From: Acidobacteriota bacterium
GTDB taxonomy: Bacteria; Acidobacteriota; Blastocatellia; Chloracidobacteriales; Chloracidobacteriaceae
Reading direction: 5' to 3'
NCBI GenBank assembly: GCA_016208495.1
Contig: JACQXX010000060.1
Location: 35,221-99,220 of the forward strand
DNA: 64,000 bases
Shown: in pieces, positions 17,260-25,913 of the stretch
Numbering within the stretch: the first letter of the stretch is position 1
Layout: the number at the start of each line of letters is the position of its first letter
The notes under the pieces: generated by a model
What the model saw: the letters and a program-made list of their open reading frames with translations, nothing else
Told to the model about the DNA's origin: nothing
Database searches by the model: none
Made by a program: the position numbers and the translations under genes

Positions 17260-18321
17260 ATGAAAGTTGGAATCGTAGGCTTCGCTGGATCCGGCAAAAC
17301 CACTATCTTCAATGCTCTGACAGGATTACGAGCTGAAGTTGGTGGGTATGGCGGAAAAGACAAAGCCAATTTAGGCATTATTAAGGTGCCAGATGCCCGC
17401 ATTGAGGCGCTGGCAGAGATTTATCACCCCAAGAAGAAAACCCTGGCGGAAATTTCCTTCATTGACGTGGCTGGCCCCGAAGCCACTGAAGAAAAAAGCA
17501 ATACCGGGCTGGATTCAAAGATCGTCAACAATATGCGCGAAGTCGAAGCCCTGGTGCATGTTATCCGCGCCTTTGACAATCCGGCCCTTGGTCAGACTCC
17601 AGATCCAGTCCGCGATATTGTCAATTTTGATTCGGAATTGATCCTGGCGGATTTGATCATCGTCGAAAACCGCCTCAACCGGATGAAAAAAGAAAAGGTC
17701 AATCCGAACGAAAAGGCACTGTTTGAGCAGTGCAAGGAAGCCCTCGAATCCGAAAAACCTCTTCGCAGCATTGAATTTGGCGAAGAAGACCTGCATCTGC
17801 TGTCAGGGTTTCGGTTTCTGTCCCAAAAACCCCTGTTGCTCTTACTCAATGTCAGCGAAGGCGATATTGCAGCCGGGACACCGGAATCGGTTCAAACGGT
17901 GGCCACCGAACGCGGGCTGACTGTGATCACCATGTGCGGACTGGCCGAAATGGACATTGCGGAACTGGCGCCGGAAGAACAGGCTGACTTTTTACAGGCC
18001 CTCGGCATTGCGGAACCCGCCCGTGATCGGTTTATCCGTGCGGCGTATGGAATGCTCGACTTGATCAGCTTCCTCACGGCTGGCGAAGATGAGTGCCGCG
18101 CCTGGACCATCCGCCGGGGAACCAAAGCTCAGCGCGCCGCCGGGAAAATCCACTCTGACATTGAGCGGGGTTTTATTCGGGCTGAAGTGGTTGCCTTTGA
18201 TGACTTTATGCACTACAAAACCGAAGCCAAATGTAAAGAAGCCGGGAAACTCCGCCTCGAAGGCAAAGAGTATCTGGTGCAGGATGGCGACATCATGCAT
18301 TTTCGATTTAATGTATCCTAA
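17260..18321 (+). CDS. ychF: YchF/OLA1-type NTPase
   Basis: A TRAFAC-class NTPase of the Obg-related YchF family, which binds ribosomes and prefers ATP. The P-loop is GFAGSGKTT (residues 7-15). Switch II is DVAG. The base-recognition motif is NVSE in LLLLNVSEGD, where true GTPases have NKxD, as expected for an ATP-preferring member. The C-terminal TGS-like DUF933 domain is complete (AWTIRRGTKAQRAAGKIHSDIERGFIRAEVV ... YLVQDGDIMHFRF). Length 353 is normal. Its stop codon forms the first bases of a 21-bp perfect inverted repeat. Confidence 0.95.
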   Translation: MKVGIVGFAGSGKTTIFNALTGLRAEVGGYGGKDKANLGIIKVPDARIEALAEIYHPKKKTLAEISFIDVAGPEATEEKSNTGLDSKIVNNMREVEALVHVIRAFDNPALGQTPDPVRDIVNFDSELILADLIIVENRLNRMKKEKVNPNEKALFEQCKEALESEKPLRSIEFGEEDLHLLSGFRFLSQKPLLLLLNVSEGDIAAGTPESVQTVATERGLTVITMCGLAEMDIAELAPEEQADFLQALGIAEPARDRFIRAAYGMLDLISFLTAGEDECRAWTIRRGTKAQRAAGKIHSDIERGFIRAEVVAFDDFMHYKTEAKCKEAGKLRLEGKEYLVQDGDIMHFRFNVS

Positions 18322-18425
18322 AACAGGGCTGAGGGCTTGGGACTGAAGACTTGCAAGCTCGGGGCTGAAGAAAATGGGTTTCATACCCCAAGCCCTCAAC
18401 CCCAAGCCCTCAGCCCTGTTTTTTT
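18321..18425 (+). terminator. 21-bp perfect inverted repeat with T-run after ychF
   Basis: A 21-base arm beginning AAACAGGGCTGAGGGC (18321-18341) has an exact complement at 18401-18421, followed by a T-run. The arms are GGCTGAG-type heptamers and the first base is the last base of the ychF stop codon. It could act as a terminator, though the 59-base loop is long. The signal peptidase gene starts 32 bases later. Confidence 0.6.
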
Positions 18426-18457
18426 CAGCCCAACCACAAAGCACCAAGGAAATGTTC

Positions 18458-19402
18458 ATGCCAGAAGTTGATCGAACAATCGAAGAACCAATGACTTCAC
18501 CGACTTCAGTCACCTCGCCTGCGGGTTCAGAATCCGGGGTATCTCAACCTGAACCATCCACCCAACCGGTGAACCCTGTTCTGAAAGCCATCCGTAGAGT
18601 CATCCATTTTTTCTTCGGCTTGCCGGAAAACCCACCGCCCCCTCACGTCAAAACGATCTATCGTGAATATGCTGAATCAATTGTGGTCACAATTGTGATG
18701 GCAATGTTTGGGATCACATTTGTGGTGCGGTCGGTGAACGTTCCTACCGGGTCAATGGAAAACACAATCCACGCTGGTGATTTTTTACTGGTGAACAAAT
18801 TCATTTTCGGACCGGACGAAGGCAACCTGACCACCTCGAAAACCCCAATCAATTTCAACCTGGATGCAATCCTTCCCCATCGGCCAATCCGACGAGGGGA
18901 CATCATTGTTTTTAAATATCCACCGGATCCAACCCAAAATTATGTCAAACGGGTGATTGGCCTGCCGGGTGAAACGATTGAGATTCGAGGCAAACGCATC
19001 CTGATCAACAAACAGGAGCTTCCGGAATTGCAGACGCTGGTTGAGCAAGACCCAAATGACAAGGGCCGGCTCATCGAGCAGGCCACGGAACCCAACCCGG
19101 CAGCCCGCTACAAAGTCTTTTATGAAAGTGAGTTTGCCTATGAACTTGACCGGCAGGTCTTTGCCGTGGGCCAACCCTACAAGATTCCGGAAAATTGCTA
19201 CTTCGCCATGGGCGACAACCGGGACAACAGCCTTGATAGCCGGGTCTGGGGACCTGTCCCAAGGAACAACATCATCGGTCGGCCACTGTTTGCCTATGCT
19301 TCGGCCATTCCCAGCGAAGATAAAGATGGCAATCCACAGGTCACACTGGGCGATCTGGCCAAAAACCCTCGCTGGTACCGGGCAGGAACCGTCATTAAGT
19401 GA
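18458..19402 (+). CDS. lepB: Signal peptidase I
   Basis: Membrane serine/lysine peptidase that removes signal peptides from exported proteins. One membrane helix (IVVTIVMAMFGITFVVRSV) precedes catalytic Ser99 in VPTGSMENTI. Lys164 in NYVKRVIGLPGETI completes the dyad. The downstream box GDNRDNSLDSRVWGPV is intact. An N-terminal cytoplasmic Pro/Ser-rich extension of about 65 residues is longer than in most homologues. I chose ATG 18458 because AAGGA sits seven bases upstream; sequence further up is heptamer repeat. It probably serves the many exported proteins seen here. Confidence 0.95.
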   Translation: MPEVDRTIEEPMTSPTSVTSPAGSESGVSQPEPSTQPVNPVLKAIRRVIHFFFGLPENPPPPHVKTIYREYAESIVVTIVMAMFGITFVVRSVNVPTGSMENTIHAGDFLLVNKFIFGPDEGNLTTSKTPINFNLDAILPHRPIRRGDIIVFKYPPDPTQNYVKRVIGLPGETIEIRGKRILINKQELPELQTLVEQDPNDKGRLIEQATEPNPAARYKVFYESEFAYELDRQVFAVGQPYKIPENCYFAMGDNRDNSLDSRVWGPVPRNNIIGRPLFAYASAIPSEDKDGNPQVTLGDLAKNPRWYRAGTVIK

Positions 19403-19403
19403 T

Positions 19404-19500
19404 TAGCGCCTGGTTCTTGGTTCTTGGTGCTTAGTTCTTCTTCGAAAGTATTGATTTCTAACCACTAACCACTAACCACATTCTTCATTCTGTTTTTATT
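19404..19500. repeat. TTGGTTC/CTAACCA heptamer composite
   Basis: TTGGTTC units (19411-19438) lead into the conserved core CTTCGAAAGTATTGATTTC, three CTAACCA units, and then CATTCTT units. Same core as at 28562, 29565, 54430, 61336 and 62659. Confidence 0.85.
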
Positions 19501-19522
19501 CTTCATTCATCAGGTCTCATTT

Positions 19523-20449
19523 ATGTCACTTCTCGTCGTTGGTAGCGTAGCGTTTGACTACATCAAAACACCTTTTGGTGAACAGGATAATATTCTCGCT
19601 GGGGCTGCGACTTACTTTTCAATCGCAGCTTCTTTTTTTACTGACGTGCACGTGGTTGGCGTGGTTGGGGATGACTTCACCCCTGAACACGAAACCATTT
19701 TTACCTCACGAGGGATTGATTTATCGCACCTGGAACGCAAAACCGGGGGCAAATCATTCCGGTGGGGTGGCGAATATGGGTTTGATTTCAATACCCGGAC
19801 CACGCTTTTTACTGAACTCAACGTGTTTGCTGATTTTCAGCCGAAGCTTTCACCCCAGTTGTGCGAAACCCCAAATTTGTTCCTGGGGAACATCCATCCG
19901 GATTTGCAATTCGATGTCAGACAACAAAGCCAGGCCAGGCTGGTGGCCATGGACACGATGAATTTCTGGATTTCAGGCACGAATGAAAGCCTTTTGCGCA
20001 CCCTGAAAGGCATTGATTTGTTGATGATCAATGATGAAGAGGCGCGCCAACTGGCTGAAACTTCAAACATTATCCGTGCTGCCCACAAAATTATGGATAT
20101 GGGGCCCAAGCGCCTGATTATCAAGCGCGGCGAATATGGTGCGGCACTCTTTGGTGAAGATAGCTATTTTGCGATTCCCGGCTATCCGCAACTTGAAGTC
20201 AATGACCCAACCGGTGCCGGTGATTCCTTCGCTGGAGGCGTGATGGGATATCTGGCCGCAACCGAAGCCACGATTGATGATGACGAAGCTCTTCGCCGGG
20301 CCATGATTTACGGTTCGGTGATGGCGTCCTACACCATCGAAGCCTTTGGAACGGAGCGACTTCAGACCCTGACGCATCAGGAAATCAACGACCGCTTCCG
20401 CGAGTTCAAATACATCACCCACTTTGAAGAAAAGGCTCATGCGTTTTAG
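19523..20449 (+). CDS. PfkB-family sugar or nucleoside kinase
   Basis: A ribokinase-fold kinase of 308 residues. The N-terminal start LLVVGSVAFDYIKTPFG and the second PfkB signature NDPTGAGDSFAGGVMGYLA (Asp234 as catalytic base within GAGD) are clear. The substrate lid region (residues 10-50, AGAATYFSIAASFF) is also typical. I cannot tell the substrate: the sequence is closer to the general adenosine/ribokinase-like group than to phosphofructokinase. It lies upstream of dapF, with a heptamer element between, which gives no functional hint. Confidence 0.9.
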   Translation: MSLLVVGSVAFDYIKTPFGEQDNILAGAATYFSIAASFFTDVHVVGVVGDDFTPEHETIFTSRGIDLSHLERKTGGKSFRWGGEYGFDFNTRTTLFTELNVFADFQPKLSPQLCETPNLFLGNIHPDLQFDVRQQSQARLVAMDTMNFWISGTNESLLRTLKGIDLLMINDEEARQLAETSNIIRAAHKIMDMGPKRLIIKRGEYGAALFGEDSYFAIPGYPQLEVNDPTGAGDSFAGGVMGYLAATEATIDDDEALRRAMIYGSVMASYTIEAFGTERLQTLTHQEINDRFREFKYITHFEEKAHAF

Positions 20450-20450
20450 G

Positions 20451-20553
20451 GTTCAGGGTTTAAAAGGACAAAAGGGACGAAAGGGACATAAATTTCGAAA
20501 ACCCGGAACCCGGAACCCGGAACCCGGAACCCGGAACCCCGAACCCCGAACCC
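20451..20553. repeat. GGGTTCA - AAAAGGAC - GAACCCG heptamer composite
   Basis: GGGTTCAGGGTTT is followed by 9-mer-like AAAAGGACA units, ATAAATTTCGAAAA and about seven GAACCCG/GAACCCC heptamers. The same composite is found at 32025-32140 and, in variant form, at 51799-51963 and 60110-60212. The ends are complementary. Confidence 0.85.
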
Positions 20554-20560
20554 TCATGCT

Positions 20561-21415
20561 ATGCACTTCACCAAATTTCACGGACAAGGAAATGATTTTC
20601 TCTTGCTGGAAGCCGCCGATTTTTCGGGCGCGGCGGCTTCGGTAGAGGCACAGGTCACACTGGTTCAGGCCATGTGCAACCGGCACTACGGCGCCGGGGC
20701 AGATGGGTTGATTACTCTGGAACGCGACCTCACCGGTGCCGCTGATTTCAGAATGCAGTTATGGAATGCAGATGGCAGTCGTGCTGAGATGTCGGGCAAC
20801 GGCGTGAGATGCGCGGCAGCCTATGCGTACTTTACCGACCAGTGGACAGCACCGGTCATGCGGATTGCAACCGATGCCGGTATCAAAACCATCCAGCATC
20901 AGGGGCGCAAAGGAAAAGAATTCCAGTTGGAAGTGGATATTGGCGTTCCCCGATTGCAAGCGGAGGAAATCCCGGTTTTACTTGATTTGCCATCGCCGCT
21001 GGTTGAGATTCCAATTCAAGCAGGCAATCGGGAAATTTGTGCCACACTCACCTCAATGGGCAATCCGCATTGCTCGTTGTTTGTTGAAACCCTTGATTTC
21101 GCGGAAGTTTTGGAGCTTGGGCCACAACTGGAACGTCACCCGCTCTTTCCAGCTCGAACCAATGTTGAATTTATCCAGGTGATCTCACCTGACCGCCTGC
21201 GGGTTTTGTTTTGGGAACGCGGTGCCGGCCACACGCTTTCATCCGGCACTGGCTCTTGTGCATCATCAGTCGCGGCGATGCTGTGCGGCAAAGCTCACCG
21301 GAGCGTCACGGTTGAAACCGAAGCCGGGGAATTGCAGATTCGCTGGCCGGAAAACGGCTCGGTCGTGTTAACTGGGCCTGCTTGCTTTGTTTATCAAGGG
21401 GAGTTCGAACCTTAA
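20561..21415 (+). CDS. dapF: Diaminopimelate epimerase
   Basis: Converts LL- to meso-diaminopimelate for lysine and peptidoglycan synthesis without a cofactor. The two catalytic cysteines are Cys84 in SGNGVRCAAAY and Cys233 in SSGTGSCASSVAAML. The family start KFHGQGNDFLLL and the mid-protein MGNPHCSLFV are present. Length 284 fits. The ATG lies eight bases beyond the end of the upstream heptamer array, so the repeat forms its whole leader. A SurA-N-like gene follows 36 bases downstream. Confidence 0.96.
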   Translation: MHFTKFHGQGNDFLLLEAADFSGAAASVEAQVTLVQAMCNRHYGAGADGLITLERDLTGAADFRMQLWNADGSRAEMSGNGVRCAAAYAYFTDQWTAPVMRIATDAGIKTIQHQGRKGKEFQLEVDIGVPRLQAEEIPVLLDLPSPLVEIPIQAGNREICATLTSMGNPHCSLFVETLDFAEVLELGPQLERHPLFPARTNVEFIQVISPDRLRVLFWERGAGHTLSSGTGSCASSVAAMLCGKAHRSVTVETEAGELQIRWPENGSVVLTGPACFVYQGEFEP

Positions 21416-21451
21416 AGCGGTGTCAAACCGCTGCACTCCAGGGCTTTATCT

Positions 21452-22189
21452 ATGATGCCTCTTCACCACTGGATCCGCCTGGGTTTGGCCTCGATGTGCC
21501 TGATGGTTACGGCATACCTGGGAGACCCAATTGTTGGGCAACAACCCTCTTTGGCCAAACCGCTTCCTCCACTGCCAGCCAATAGCCGGCTGGTTGACCA
21601 GTTGGTGGCGTCCGTCAACGGTGAAATCATTACCCAAAGTGATTTGGTTTGGCTGATTGGACTCAATCCCAAAGCCATCGTCACCAATATCGAAGAAGAC
21701 CGCCTGCGCGAAGCCCTCTCCCGCAAAATTGATCAGGTCTTGCTTGATCAAGAAGCCCGCCAGCTTCCCAACGTTGTGATTACCCCAACGGATATTCGGC
21801 AATATGAACGCCAACTGGTCACGCTTTTCGGCTCGGAAGTGCTCTTCCGGCAACGACTTGAGGCCATCGGATTGAATTCGGAAATGTTGTCTGAGCTTGT
21901 CCGGGCGCAGATTGAAATTGAGAAATACACCGACTTTCGGTTCCGGTCGTTTGTGCTGGTCACTGACGAGGAAATCAAAGCCGCATACACAGCCGAACGC
22001 GAACAATCAAAATCGAGCGGAACGGTACTCCCGGAAGACCCTTCAGAGGAAACCTACGACCGGCTTCAAAACCAGCTCCTGGAACGCAAAGTCCGCGAAG
22101 AAATCCAGTCCTGGCTAAAAACGGCCCGAACGCGGGCTGAAATTATCCCGCTGGCCCCATTTGCCCAGTCAGTTGTGGCAGGACAGTAA
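21452..22189 (+). CDS. SurA-N-like periplasmic chaperone, no PPIase domain
   Basis: A 245-residue exported protein with a signal segment (residues 8-28) and a SurA N-terminal domain. The pattern LVDQLVASVNGEIITQSDLVW followed by helices LREALSRKIDQVLLDQEA, YERQLVTLFGSEVLFRQRL and a C-terminal helix matches SurA/PrsA-type folding factors. There is no parvulin PPIase domain, so only chaperone activity would be expected. The C-terminal half (ERKVREEIQSWLKTARTRAEI) resembles the segment that packs against the N-domain in SurA. It follows dapF closely and may be cotranscribed. Confidence 0.8.
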   Translation: MMPLHHWIRLGLASMCLMVTAYLGDPIVGQQPSLAKPLPPLPANSRLVDQLVASVNGEIITQSDLVWLIGLNPKAIVTNIEEDRLREALSRKIDQVLLDQEARQLPNVVITPTDIRQYERQLVTLFGSEVLFRQRLEAIGLNSEMLSELVRAQIEIEKYTDFRFRSFVLVTDEEIKAAYTAEREQSKSSGTVLPEDPSEETYDRLQNQLLERKVREEIQSWLKTARTRAEIIPLAPFAQSVVAGQ

Positions 22190-22219
22190 GCAAAGGCCGA
22201 GGGCTGGAGGGAACAGCAG

Positions 22220-22370
22220 AAGCGCCAGGATAAGAAATCCCGTGTCCTTTCCGTTGGTATTGAATGATGCTCTTGTAGGGTTTGGATTTGATCCTGGCCG
22301 TGACCGTGGGCTTCGCACCACGGCTATTACACGACGACCCTCCGGGCCTCAAACCCTTATCCTGGCGCTT
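22220..22370. repeat. MITE-like 150-bp repeat, copy 2 (complete)
   Basis: A 151-bp element bounded by AAGCGCCAGGATAAG (22220-22234) and its exact inverse (22356-22370). The interior holds CCGTGG-GCTTCGCA-CCACGG and no reading frame of note. It is about 85-90% identical to copy 3 at 49521-49670. Confidence 0.85.
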
Positions 22371-22688
22371 ATGGGTAGCACCCATGCCCACTTGCGAAAT
22401 TCAGGCAGTACGCTGAAGGAACCTGTGGTATGATCGCGCTTCAGTTTATCCAGTACCCCCAATCAAAAATCAGTTTGGTTTGATTCAGTCCGGTGACTGA
22501 TCCTTTGTGACTGGAAACAGGTTGTTCCACTCATCAGGTATCAACCGCCACTCAGAGGTATCTTTTCAGAAGTTTCAAACTCAAAACACTCCAGGTAATT
22601 TTTCACCTGGCAGACCGGGCAAGTTCCGCTTTTCTCACACCTTTATGCCTGCAGGGAACCAACCCGCACATCGGCACAGGATTACGCT
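22371..22688. other. Upstream region of the NrdD-like gene
   Basis: No gene is seen in these 318 bases. A possible extended -10 element, TGGTATGAT at 22426-22434, would start a leader of about 245 bases; its -35 region is poor. A short hairpin CCAGGT/ACCTGG lies at 22591-22610. No known riboswitch pattern was recognised. Confidence 0.35.
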
Positions 22689-24800
22689 ATGGTGGACGAA
22701 ACCTTGAGCCCTGTATCATTTACCAGTACTGCCGCAGCCCCTGGGTCCAATGAATACTCCCCGGAATTGGATCTCCTGGTACGTCATTCAGACGAACGCA
22801 TTGTCCGCTTTGATCGCCGCCGAATTGTGACCACGCTAATTCGCGAAACGGGCCTCAATCCTGAACTGGCAGACAAAATCAGTTATGAAATCCAGGCCAT
22901 GCTGAGCCGGGCTGGCGTGACCAAAGTCAGTTCGTCCCTGATTCAAAGCCTGGTGGATGCCAGGTTGATTGAACATGGACTGGAACGTGAATTTGTCGTC
23001 CATTCACGGTTGGGGATTCCCCGCTACGAACTGGACCAGATTATTCATCAATCAGCACGGGCTGAGCACACCCAACCGCTCGGCCCTGAAGGCACCAGCC
23101 TGCGACTCGCCGAAGCCATCAAACGCGAATATGCCATTTTATCGGTTTTTTCCGAGCCAGTGGCGAAAGCCCATTTGATTGGCGATATTTACATTCAGAA
23201 TTTAGGTGGGGTTGACCGTCCGCGACTGCTGGTTCAATCGCTGGATTCCATCAAACGCTATGGCATTACCCTGCCTCAATCATTTGCCAACTGGCGACCG
23301 GCACGCCACCCGGAAGTCCTGGTGGCGCACCTGGTTAAGTTTTCCGCCGCGCTCCAGGGCTACATCAACGGCCCCATCGAGTGGGATGCCGTCAATTACT
23401 GTTTGGCACCATATGTTGAGGACCTTGACGCCAAATCATTGAAACAACTGGCTCAGGGACTGCTCTTTGAACTTTCCTCACCATCGGCGGCCCGCGGCGG
23501 GCAAATGCTCACCTGTACCCTCCACCTTGATTGGGAAGTGCCGCCTTACATGCGCGACCGGATTGCGATTGGCCCTGGCGGGGAAAGTACCGGGCGTTCG
23601 TACCGGGATTATTCGGAAGCCGCCCAAAAGCTCTTGCGCGCGATTTATGAAGCCTACCTCGAAGGCGACGGCCAAAAATTGCCATTCACCGGCGCGCAAC
23701 TGGTGCTTCATATTGCCCAGCATTTCTCGGAAAGTATTGGATATAAAGGATTACTTGACACAGTGAGTCAGGTGGCAACCGGTCGCGGCGGCATTCACAT
23801 TGTGTTTGATCGCAATGACACCCAGAGTTTTTATCGTCGGTATGGCGTGCCGCTCGAAGGAGCCCTCAGTCGAGCCGAAACCACCGAATGGTGCACCGCG
23901 GTCTTTCAGGCTGTCGGAGTCAATCTGCCCCGAGCAGCCTATCGCGCCGGATCCACCAACCACCTCGCTATTTTCGAAGAATTAACCCGATTGATGGATG
24001 TCGCCGCGCAGGCCCATCTCGAAAAACGGATTTTCCTTGAGAAATTGATGGCGCTTGGCGAGCAAGGACCACTGGCGCTCCTGGCGATGCGTCGTCAGGG
24101 CAATACATTTTTGCGGTTGACCCGAACAACTCACTGGCTGTGTCCAATTGGGTTAAATGAACTGGTCTGGGCGGTCACCGGGCAACAGCTCCACGAATCA
24201 CAAGAGGCCCGCGAGTTCGGAAAACGAGTCATTGCCCACATTGCCGCCGAAACCGCGCGCCTGTCGTCACGGCATAAAACCCGCTTCTTGCTGGCTGAAT
24301 GCTCCGCCGAGGAAGCTCCTCATCGCCTGGCACAACTTGACCTGCAATTTTTCCCGGATGATTCAGCCGAGTTTGTCCAGGGACAGGTCCAAACAGGCGA
24401 TGTGTTTTATTCCAACGGTGTGAAGCTGAATTCCAAAGTACCGCTTTCAGCGCTTGAAAGAGCCCAACTTGAAGGCTTTTTACACAACGATCAACTGGTC
24501 AATGCCACGAGCGAAATCTGGCTTGGCAGTAGACCAGTGGCCGCCAGTACCGTCGCCGTTTTTATCTCACAGGCATTTTATCGTTCGCAGGCCAATGGTC
24601 TGGTCTTTGCCCCGGAATTTACGGCGTGTCTTGCCTGTGGTTCGGTAAGCTACGGATTGCACTCGCAATGCTCCAGTTGCGGTTCAGCCCACGTTGATGG
24701 CATCGCCCAGGCCGGCCTTTCTTATACTCGAACGTCCAGCATGTCAGAAAGCCAGATGATTGAATTGAAGAATCGCTACCGGGAGAGTCTCAGAGATTAA
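22689..24800 (+). CDS. NrdD-like protein lacking the glycyl-radical site
   Basis: A 703-residue relative of class III (anaerobic) ribonucleotide reductase. An N-terminal ATP-cone (about residues 28-115) and the long barrel domain are recognisable, including SAARGGQ and GVNLPRAAY. A C-terminal zinc ribbon is intact (Cys647, Cys650, Cys661, Cys664). The glycyl-radical loop that normally follows (RVxGY) reads RTSSM at residues 681-685, so Ser684 replaces the radical glycine. The usual active-site double cysteine is not evident either. No nrdG activase is nearby. It is therefore unlikely to reduce ribonucleotides by the class III mechanism; an ATP/dNTP-sensing or other role is possible. Confidence 0.8.
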   Translation: MVDETLSPVSFTSTAAAPGSNEYSPELDLLVRHSDERIVRFDRRRIVTTLIRETGLNPELADKISYEIQAMLSRAGVTKVSSSLIQSLVDARLIEHGLEREFVVHSRLGIPRYELDQIIHQSARAEHTQPLGPEGTSLRLAEAIKREYAILSVFSEPVAKAHLIGDIYIQNLGGVDRPRLLVQSLDSIKRYGITLPQSFANWRPARHPEVLVAHLVKFSAALQGYINGPIEWDAVNYCLAPYVEDLDAKSLKQLAQGLLFELSSPSAARGGQMLTCTLHLDWEVPPYMRDRIAIGPGGESTGRSYRDYSEAAQKLLRAIYEAYLEGDGQKLPFTGAQLVLHIAQHFSESIGYKGLLDTVSQVATGRGGIHIVFDRNDTQSFYRRYGVPLEGALSRAETTEWCTAVFQAVGVNLPRAAYRAGSTNHLAIFEELTRLMDVAAQAHLEKRIFLEKLMALGEQGPLALLAMRRQGNTFLRLTRTTHWLCPIGLNELVWAVTGQQLHESQEAREFGKRVIAHIAAETARLSSRHKTRFLLAECSAEEAPHRLAQLDLQFFPDDSAEFVQGQVQTGDVFYSNGVKLNSKVPLSALERAQLEGFLHNDQLVNATSEIWLGSRPVAASTVAVFISQAFYRSQANGLVFAPEFTACLACGSVSYGLHSQCSSCGSAHVDGIAQAGLSYTRTSSMSESQMIELKNRYRESLRD

Positions 24801-24809
24801 AATTCTTTG

Positions 24810-25204
24810 AGTCAGTCGTCAGTCGTCAGTCGTCAGTAGCCAGTAGTCAGTAGTCAGTCGTCAGTCGTCAGTCGTCAGTCGTCAGTCGTCAGTCGTCAGT
24901 AGTCAGTAGTCAGTAGTCAGTAGTCAGTAGTCAGTAGTCGAGTGTTGGGAATTGAGAGTTTTTGTCAAGTGGATTTAGTTCGATTTGAATCATTTAGGAA
25001 CAATTCTTTTCAAGAATTCGACGGATTCAACGATCCGGGTTTTATCTACTGATGCCAGTTAAGGGTTGAAAAAATTGTTCGTTGAAAACAAAGGACTTAT
25101 CAAAATCTCAAGTTTCAGACGTTCAATCTGCTGTCTGTAAGTTGTTGATTTTGAAGTCTCAATTTCAACCCTTAATTCGCATTACTGACTACTGACTACT
25201 GACT
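24810..25204. repeat. AGTCAGT/GTCAGTC heptamer array with interrupted facing arm
   Basis: About 18 heptamers of two sub-types (AGTCAGT and CGTCAGT) occupy 24810-24938. They are followed by the same core as at 16440-16546. The facing CTGACTA arm starts at 25047, is split by a 131-bp insert (25052-25182), and resumes at 25183-25204. Confidence 0.88.
25052..25182. mobile_element. MITE-like insert within a heptamer arm
   Basis: A 131-bp segment with 20-bp terminal inverted repeats (ATGCCAGTTAAGGGTTGAAA and its inverse, two mismatches). It is flanked on both sides by TACTG, a possible 5-bp target duplication, although the host heptamer itself repeats TACTG. It is absent from the otherwise matching element at 16317-16592. 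It has no reading frame and would need a transposase in trans. Confidence 0.65.
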
Positions 25205-25229
25205 CATCAACGACTGACTGGGAAAAACT

Positions 25230-25829
25230 ATGAACCTTGAAACCGAAGTCAAAGTCCGCGGACAAAACCCGGAAGAAACACTCGCCCGGCTGGCTGAGCA
25301 AGGATTTGCAATCACCATCGTTCAACCCCGCCATTTTGAAGACAACTGGCTTTTGGATACCGCAACCTCGGATCTGCGCGCCAAACGTTCGGCACTAAGA
25401 ATCCGGCTGGCGGAAGGCAAGACTATTGTCACCTATAAGGGCTTGCCACCAGCAGAGTTGCTTCAGGAAAAGTTAAAGGTGCGGGAAGAACTTGAAGTCG
25501 TGGTTGATGATGCAGAATTGATGGTCAAGATTTTTGAACGGCTTGGATTCCGATCCTTCTTTCGGTACCAGAAATATCGAACGTCCTACGAAATCGAATC
25601 AGCGTCACTGGGAATTTCGCTGATTGCCACCTTTGATGAAACGCCGCTTGGTTTTTTTCTGGAGCTTGAAGGACAGGCCGATGCGGTTCGCGCCACAATT
25701 GCCAGCCTTGGCTTTACACCGGAACACCTTTCAACGGACAGCTACATTGCCCTGCAAAGCGCCCATTGCACAGCACGAGGATTGCCTCTGCAGGATATGG
25801 TTTTTGCTCTGAGTGAAGGAGTGAAATAG
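25230..25829 (+). CDS. CYTH-domain protein (class IV adenylate cyclase-like)
   Basis: A 199-residue triphosphate tunnel enzyme. The signature ExExK is at Glu4-Glu6-Lys8 (LETEVKV). Further charged strands typical of the tunnel follow: RSALRIRLAEGKTIVTYKG, KVREELEVVV, RYQKYRTSYEI and ATFDETPLGFFLELEG. This layout (including DETPLGxFLELEG) is that of the CyaB/thiamine-triphosphatase group. The substrate (ATP to cAMP, thiamine triphosphate or inorganic triphosphate) cannot be decided from sequence. GGGA precedes the ATG. The gene converges on an SDR gene. Confidence 0.88.
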   Translation: MNLETEVKVRGQNPEETLARLAEQGFAITIVQPRHFEDNWLLDTATSDLRAKRSALRIRLAEGKTIVTYKGLPPAELLQEKLKVREELEVVVDDAELMVKIFERLGFRSFFRYQKYRTSYEIESASLGISLIATFDETPLGFFLELEGQADAVRATIASLGFTPEHLSTDSYIALQSAHCTARGLPLQDMVFALSEGVK

Positions 25830-25830
25830 T

Positions 25831-25913
25831 GAATAGCGAAATAGTAGGAAATACAGGATTTTAGGGATTGACAGACCAAAACTGGAAACCAGGACTGAAG
25901 TATTTCGCTATTC
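25831..25913. terminator. Inverted repeat between convergent genes
   Basis: GAATAGCGAAATA (25831-25843) has an exact 13-bp inverse at 25901-25913. The left arm starts two bases after the CYTH stop and the right arm ends at the SDR stop. The arms belong to an approximate GAAATAG 7- to 8-mer repeat. It may end both transcripts. Confidence 0.55.

Noticed and set aside
18374..18457. N-terminal extension of signal peptidase I
   Set aside because: The upstream in-frame codons lie in a GGCTGAG heptamer arm; the ATG at 18458 has the properly spaced AAGGA.
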